From Clostridiales bacterium (GTDB taxonomy: Bacteria > Bacillota > Clostridia > Lachnospirales > Lachnospiraceae): a stretch of 9,291 nucleotides of DNA. The position numbers and the translations under genes were made by a program. Shown here one piece after another: positions 6,740 to 9,291 of the stretch. The stretch lies in the NCBI GenBank assembly GCA_019418195.1, contig DYCJ01000084.1, positions 1 to 9,291 of the forward strand, read 5' to 3'. Below the pieces are notes generated by a model that saw nothing but the letters and a program-made list of their open reading frames with translations, did no database searches and was not told the origin of the DNA. The first letter of the stretch is position 1. Every line of letters starts with the position of its first letter.

Positions 6740-6777
6740 ATTTGCATCCATTTGCTCATTTTAAGGTTCTTTTTTGC
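6740..6777 (-). promoter_or_regulatory. Direct repeats upstream of the rhaB promoter, candidate AraC-type activator site
   Basis: On the minus strand GCAAAT occurs at 6740-6745 and 6750-6755, a 10-bp period, and a third GCAAA occurs at 6773-6777, 22 bp further upstream. AraC-family activators bind direct repeats spaced by whole helical turns. The two close copies lie about 65-80 bp upstream of the likely start point. The motif is short and AT-rich, so chance is possible. Confidence 0.3.
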
Positions 6778-6795
6778 AGTTTTCACAAATTTAAT

Positions 6796-7767
6796 TCAGG
6801 TATTTTGTACAAAATGTCCTCTGAACCCCTTCGGACTCATACCGTATTTCTCCCTGAACTTCCGATAGAAATAGCTCGTATTGTCATATCCCACCGATTC
6901 GATAATGTCCGTCACCGGTATCTTACTATTCGTCAGCAGATATACCGCCTGCTGCATCCTTTTTTCCTGGAGCAGCTCTTTATAGGTCTTTCCCGTCCTG
7001 CGCCGTATCTCCCTGCTCAGCCAGTACACATCATACCCCATCTGTCCCGCGAGTTCAGAAAGTGTCCCATTCTTGTAACATTCATTGATATAGCTTAAAA
7101 CTGCAGCTGTAATCTCTGAATCATAACTGGAACCTCCGGTCTCCATCTTATCCATATAATTCAGAAGCTGCAGGAATAGAAGTCCCATGGTGATCTGGGT
7201 GCAGCTTCTCTTATTGGACGAATCGTAGAAGATCGTCCACACCATATTTTCGATCAGGTTCTGGATGGGCAGGATATCCGCCACATGAAAATACATCCAT
7301 GATGTCTCGCCATCCCTTCCTGAAAGCGCTCCCACCAGGAAATCCCTGAGCTGGTTCTCCTCATCTCCCATCATGGAAAAAGCAGTATCCAGGAACCCCG
7401 GAAGCACGATAAAATTCACCGCGATATCCTCCTGCCCCGCCGGCATGATCTCCTGGACCGCATTCTGATTGAGAAAAAGAAGGTCTCCCTGTTCCAGTAC
7501 AACTTCATTTCCGTTAATGATGTGCTTCGTACTTCCCTGGCACATATAGATCACTTCAATATAATTATGGGTATGCTTTGGGAAATGTACGAATCTGGTG
7601 TGCGGGCGTACTTGAATAAGCTTCCCCTTCTGGAGAAGCTTTTTACTGTCAATGACCATATCTTTTTTTTCGGTATATATCTGCTGGTCAATTTCTTTTC
7701 GCCCGTCAAGGATTTTCCGTTCCTCTTCAGTTATGACCGACAGTTCTCTCAGCAGTTCCCTGTGCAT
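6796..7767 (-). CDS. AraC-family transcriptional regulator with cupin sensor domain
   Basis: The protein has 323 residues. After about 50 charged N-terminal residues, a cupin-type sugar-binding domain spans about 55-125, with the metal/sugar-pocket-like HFPKHTHNYIEVIY (61-74) and GDLLFLNQNAVQEI (94-107). A less conserved middle region follows. The C-terminal AraC DNA-binding domain (about 218-320) has two helix-turn-helix units: LSELAGQMGYDVYWLSREI (236-254) and VTDIIESVGYDNTSYFYRKF (285-304), ending in the family hallmark KYGMSPKGFR. The start at 7767 has only a modest AGGG 4 nt upstream; no better start is obvious. It lies 35 bp after parA with no terminator between them, so it may share that transcript or use a promoter inside parA. 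The next genes downstream are the rhamnulokinase and isomerase, so it is probably their sugar-responsive activator, by analogy with RhaS/RhaR and related regulators. The inducer is not known. Confidence 0.9.
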   Translation of the reverse strand: MHRELLRELSVITEEERKILDGRKEIDQQIYTEKKDMVIDSKKLLQKGKLIQVRPHTRFVHFPKHTHNYIEVIYMCQGSTKHIINGNEVVLEQGDLLFLNQNAVQEIMPAGQEDIAVNFIVLPGFLDTAFSMMGDEENQLRDFLVGALSGRDGETSWMYFHVADILPIQNLIENMVWTIFYDSSNKRSCTQITMGLLFLQLLNYMDKMETGGSSYDSEITAAVLSYINECYKNGTLSELAGQMGYDVYWLSREIRRRTGKTYKELLQEKRMQQAVYLLTNSKIPVTDIIESVGYDNTSYFYRKFREKYGMSPKGFRGHFVQNT

Positions 7768-7802
7768 CCTATCCCTGCTCTTTCTCTTTTCACACGGCTT
7801 TC

Positions 7803-8600
7803 TCAGGAAACTGTTCCCGCCGCATCAATTTCTTTTGTCAGTTCCATATACTCTTTGGCACTACGGCTGCTTTTTTTATATGCCATGACCGGCGCATTAT
7901 TATCCTGAGACCACTCGATTCCGCTGTCCACACGGATATACGTATCAAATACCTTTACATCATCAAGCTCTTTGAGCGTTTCCATGGTCTGCTTAAAATA
8001 GTTCTTTCTTGTGTCTACTTTCGTGATCACAATACCGCCCTGTTTCAGATCCGGTGCTATCTCCTTCACCTGCTCAAGAAATTCAAACATATTTCCAAGA
8101 CCGAACAGTCCCCACGGCGATGCTTCCACAGGGATGATGATCTCATCCGATGCGCACAGGATATTCATCACCCAGCCGCCAAGCGTAGGAGGCGCATCGA
8201 TCAGTATGTAATCATATGCCCCCGAGTCCAGAATGCTCTTCAGTCCTTTCTTCAGGATATATTCTCTCTGCCATTTAGTAAACAGCTCATACTCAATAGA
8301 GCTCATCAGAGTAGAAGACGGGATCAGATCAAGATTCTCATACTCTGTATGGACGATATAATCTTTCAGGTCATCCTGCCTGCGGATCCCTTCATAGAGA
8401 TTTTTCTCTCCCTGTGCGAATCCGAGCACAGTATCCTCATCAAAAAGAGAGAGGGAAAGATTCAGCTGCATGTCCCCGTCAATGAGCAGGACTTTCCGCC
8501 CGAGCTGTGTCAGGCCGTATCCCACATTAGAACATGTCGTAGACTTTCCGCTCCCTCCTTTATTGTTTGCAAAACAGATCACCCTCGTCTTCCCCGTCAT
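7803..8600 (-). CDS. ParA/Soj-family ATPase
   Basis: ParA-family ATPases dimerise on ATP and typically position DNA or protein cargo. From the ATG at 8600 the protein has 265 residues. The deviant Walker A motif NNKGGSGKSTT (12-22) has both signature lysines, K14 and K19; the usual form is KGGVGKT. The LLIDGDMQLNLS segment (38-49) gives the Asp and Gln of the switch region, and Walker B is YILIDAPP (131-138). The frame extends to a GTG at 8624, but I chose 8600 because its ATG overlaps the TGA of the upstream hydrolase gene (ATGA) and AAGGAG lies upstream; the KTRVICFANNKGGSGKS start also matches relatives. No ParB-like gene, parS-like site or replication gene is in the window, so plasmid partition is not supported. 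It could act in chromosome or protein positioning, or be an orphan ATPase tied to the alarmone hydrolase. Confidence 0.88.
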   Translation of the reverse strand: MTGKTRVICFANNKGGSGKSTTCSNVGYGLTQLGRKVLLIDGDMQLNLSLSLFDEDTVLGFAQGEKNLYEGIRRQDDLKDYIVHTEYENLDLIPSSTLMSSIEYELFTKWQREYILKKGLKSILDSGAYDYILIDAPPTLGGWVMNILCASDEIIIPVEASPWGLFGLGNMFEFLEQVKEIAPDLKQGGIVITKVDTRKNYFKQTMETLKELDDVKVFDTYIRVDSGIEWSQDNNAPVMAYKKSSRSAKEYMELTKEIDAAGTVS

Positions 8601-9178
8601 TGCTGTCCGTCTCCTTTCCTCCACTCAGTATGCGCCGGTCCCGGGCCAAAATTCTTCTCGATCAGCCGGCAGTATTCCTCGTATGCTTCCACCCCTTTAA
8701 AATTCTCCTCCAGCACATCACGGATCCCTTTATAGTACCATGCCAGAGCGGATTTACTCTGCATACGGAAGCGCCTCCACAGCTCATCACCGAGCACCGG
8801 ATAATCCCGGTCTATGTCCCTCATGTTGGAAAGCTTGTCCGCCAGACCTATCATCTGTACTTCGACCGGTGCATCTTTCAACCGTCTGATCGTTGCACCT
8901 TTTCGTTCTTCCCAGCTCCGGGATTTATCCTCGCTCTCCTGGGCGACCATATCTGCCACCCGTCCTCCGAAGCGGAGTTTCAATACATCCCAGGTAATCC
9001 CGCTGCAGTCCTCGATCGTATCGTGCAGTACTGCCGCACAGATTACTTCCTCGTCCTTTGTCATTGTCGACACGATGTCCGCCACCTCGATAGGATGGAC
9101 AATATAGGGGCGTCTCGTCCCCTTCCTGAACTGCCCTTCGTGTGCTTTCGTCGCAAACTCCATCGCGTCATCTATCAT
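8597..9178 (-). CDS. HD-domain small alarmone hydrolase, MESH1/SpoT-hydrolase type
   Basis: Proteins of this type hydrolyse the alarmone (p)ppGpp at its 3'-diphosphate. From the ATG at 9178 the protein has 193 residues, and it contains only the hydrolase domain, with no RelA/SpoT synthetase, TGS or ACT domain. The N-terminus AMEFATKAHEGQFRKG (5-20) is typical. Metal ligands are visible: H28 in YIVHPIEVA, H52 and D53 in AAVLHDTIEDC, and D114 in GLADKLSNMRD; E56 and D57 are the expected catalytic pair. The frame reaches a GTG at 9208, but I prefer 9178 because GGAGG lies 9 nt upstream and the protein then begins where relatives do. Its TGA overlaps the parA start, implying translational coupling. 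Loss of a synthetase is normal for this subclass. Substrate assignment (ppGpp, or another nucleotide such as NADPH, as reported for MESH1) is inferred from the family. Confidence 0.88.
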   Translation of the reverse strand: MIDDAMEFATKAHEGQFRKGTRRPYIVHPIEVADIVSTMTKDEEVICAAVLHDTIEDCSGITWDVLKLRFGGRVADMVAQESEDKSRSWEERKGATIRRLKDAPVEVQMIGLADKLSNMRDIDRDYPVLGDELWRRFRMQSKSALAWYYKGIRDVLEENFKGVEAYEEYCRLIEKNFGPGPAHTEWRKGDGQQ

Positions 9179-9264
9179 ATCTCTTACCCTCCGCAGAGAT
9201 CTGCTCACCCTGCCGCCAACTGCCGCAAAGATGATTTCTTTTCAATATTCCGGTTGTCATGTAA

Positions 9265-9270
9265 ATTTTA
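9265..9270 (-). promoter_or_regulatory. Possible -10 box for the alarmone hydrolase transcript
   Basis: On the minus strand TAAAAT matches five of six -10 positions and lies upstream of the hydrolase gene. Its -35 would fall at or beyond the right edge of the window, so it cannot be confirmed. Confidence 0.25.
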
Positions 9271-9274
9271 ACAC

Positions 9275-9281
9275 AAGGAGG
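9275..9281 (+). promoter_or_regulatory. Strong Shine-Dalgarno sequence for a possible divergent gene beyond the window
   Basis: AAGGAGG on the plus strand is a near-perfect ribosome-binding site with ten bases left before the edge. It may precede a plus-strand gene starting at or just after position 9292, divergent from the alarmone hydrolase. No start codon is visible in the window. Confidence 0.3.
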
Positions 9282-9291
9282 GGGCAAGTAC

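Noticed and set aside
8567..9271. Plus-strand open frame of 234 codons opposite the alarmone hydrolase
   Set aside because: It shadows the hydrolase and the start of parA on the other strand, and its low-complexity translation resembles no family I know.
7803..9291. Plasmid or integrative element module, because of ParA
   Set aside because: No ParB, replication, integrase, relaxase or attachment repeat is visible, and the flanking genes look chromosomal.

Overview
The window comes from the chromosome of an anaerobic Firmicute, most likely a Clostridia/Lachnospiraceae gut bacterium. This is inferred from moderate GC content, strong GGAGG ribosome-binding sites, a rubrerythrin, a fructose PTS operon with a DeoR regulator, and the sugar isomerase/rhamnulokinase pair. 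I cannot name the species. All complete genes lie on the minus strand; only the cut-off rubrerythrin at the left edge is on the plus strand.

From left to right there are four blocks. (1) 2-409(+) is the C-terminal part of a rubrerythrin, an oxidative-stress peroxidase. It converges on, and overlaps by 16 bp, the next block. (2) 3533-394(-) is a fructose operon: promoter, 1-phosphofructokinase (fruK), fructose PTS IIABC (fruA-like) and a DeoR-family regulator (fruR-like). The PTS protein has intact IIA and IIB domains, but its membrane IIC domain stops after about 130 residues, so transport may be lost or altered. (3) 6690-3659(-) is a deoxy-sugar/pentose catabolic pair, a rhamnulokinase followed by an AraA/FucI-superfamily isomerase. 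It has a perfect -10 box with a poor -35 and ends at a GC-rich hairpin with a long loop. (4) 9178-6704(-) is a small alarmone hydrolase (MESH1/SpoT-HD type), a ParA-family ATPase that overlaps it by an ATGA, and an AraC-family regulator 35 bp further on. A clear intrinsic terminator closes this block just before the kinase promoter.

Functionally, FruK and the PTS would import and phosphorylate fructose under the DeoR protein. The kinase and isomerase would convert a sugar such as L-rhamnose or L-fucose to its ketose 1-phosphate, probably under the adjacent AraC regulator. No aldolase or dedicated transporter for that pathway is in the window. The most unusual points are the truncated PTS IIC, the pairing of a rhamnulokinase with a non-RhaA isomerase, the translationally coupled alarmone hydrolase-ParA pair without ParB, and an inverted pair of 9-bp sequences at the fruK promoter. 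I saw no mobile elements, CRISPR array, tRNA or rRNA.
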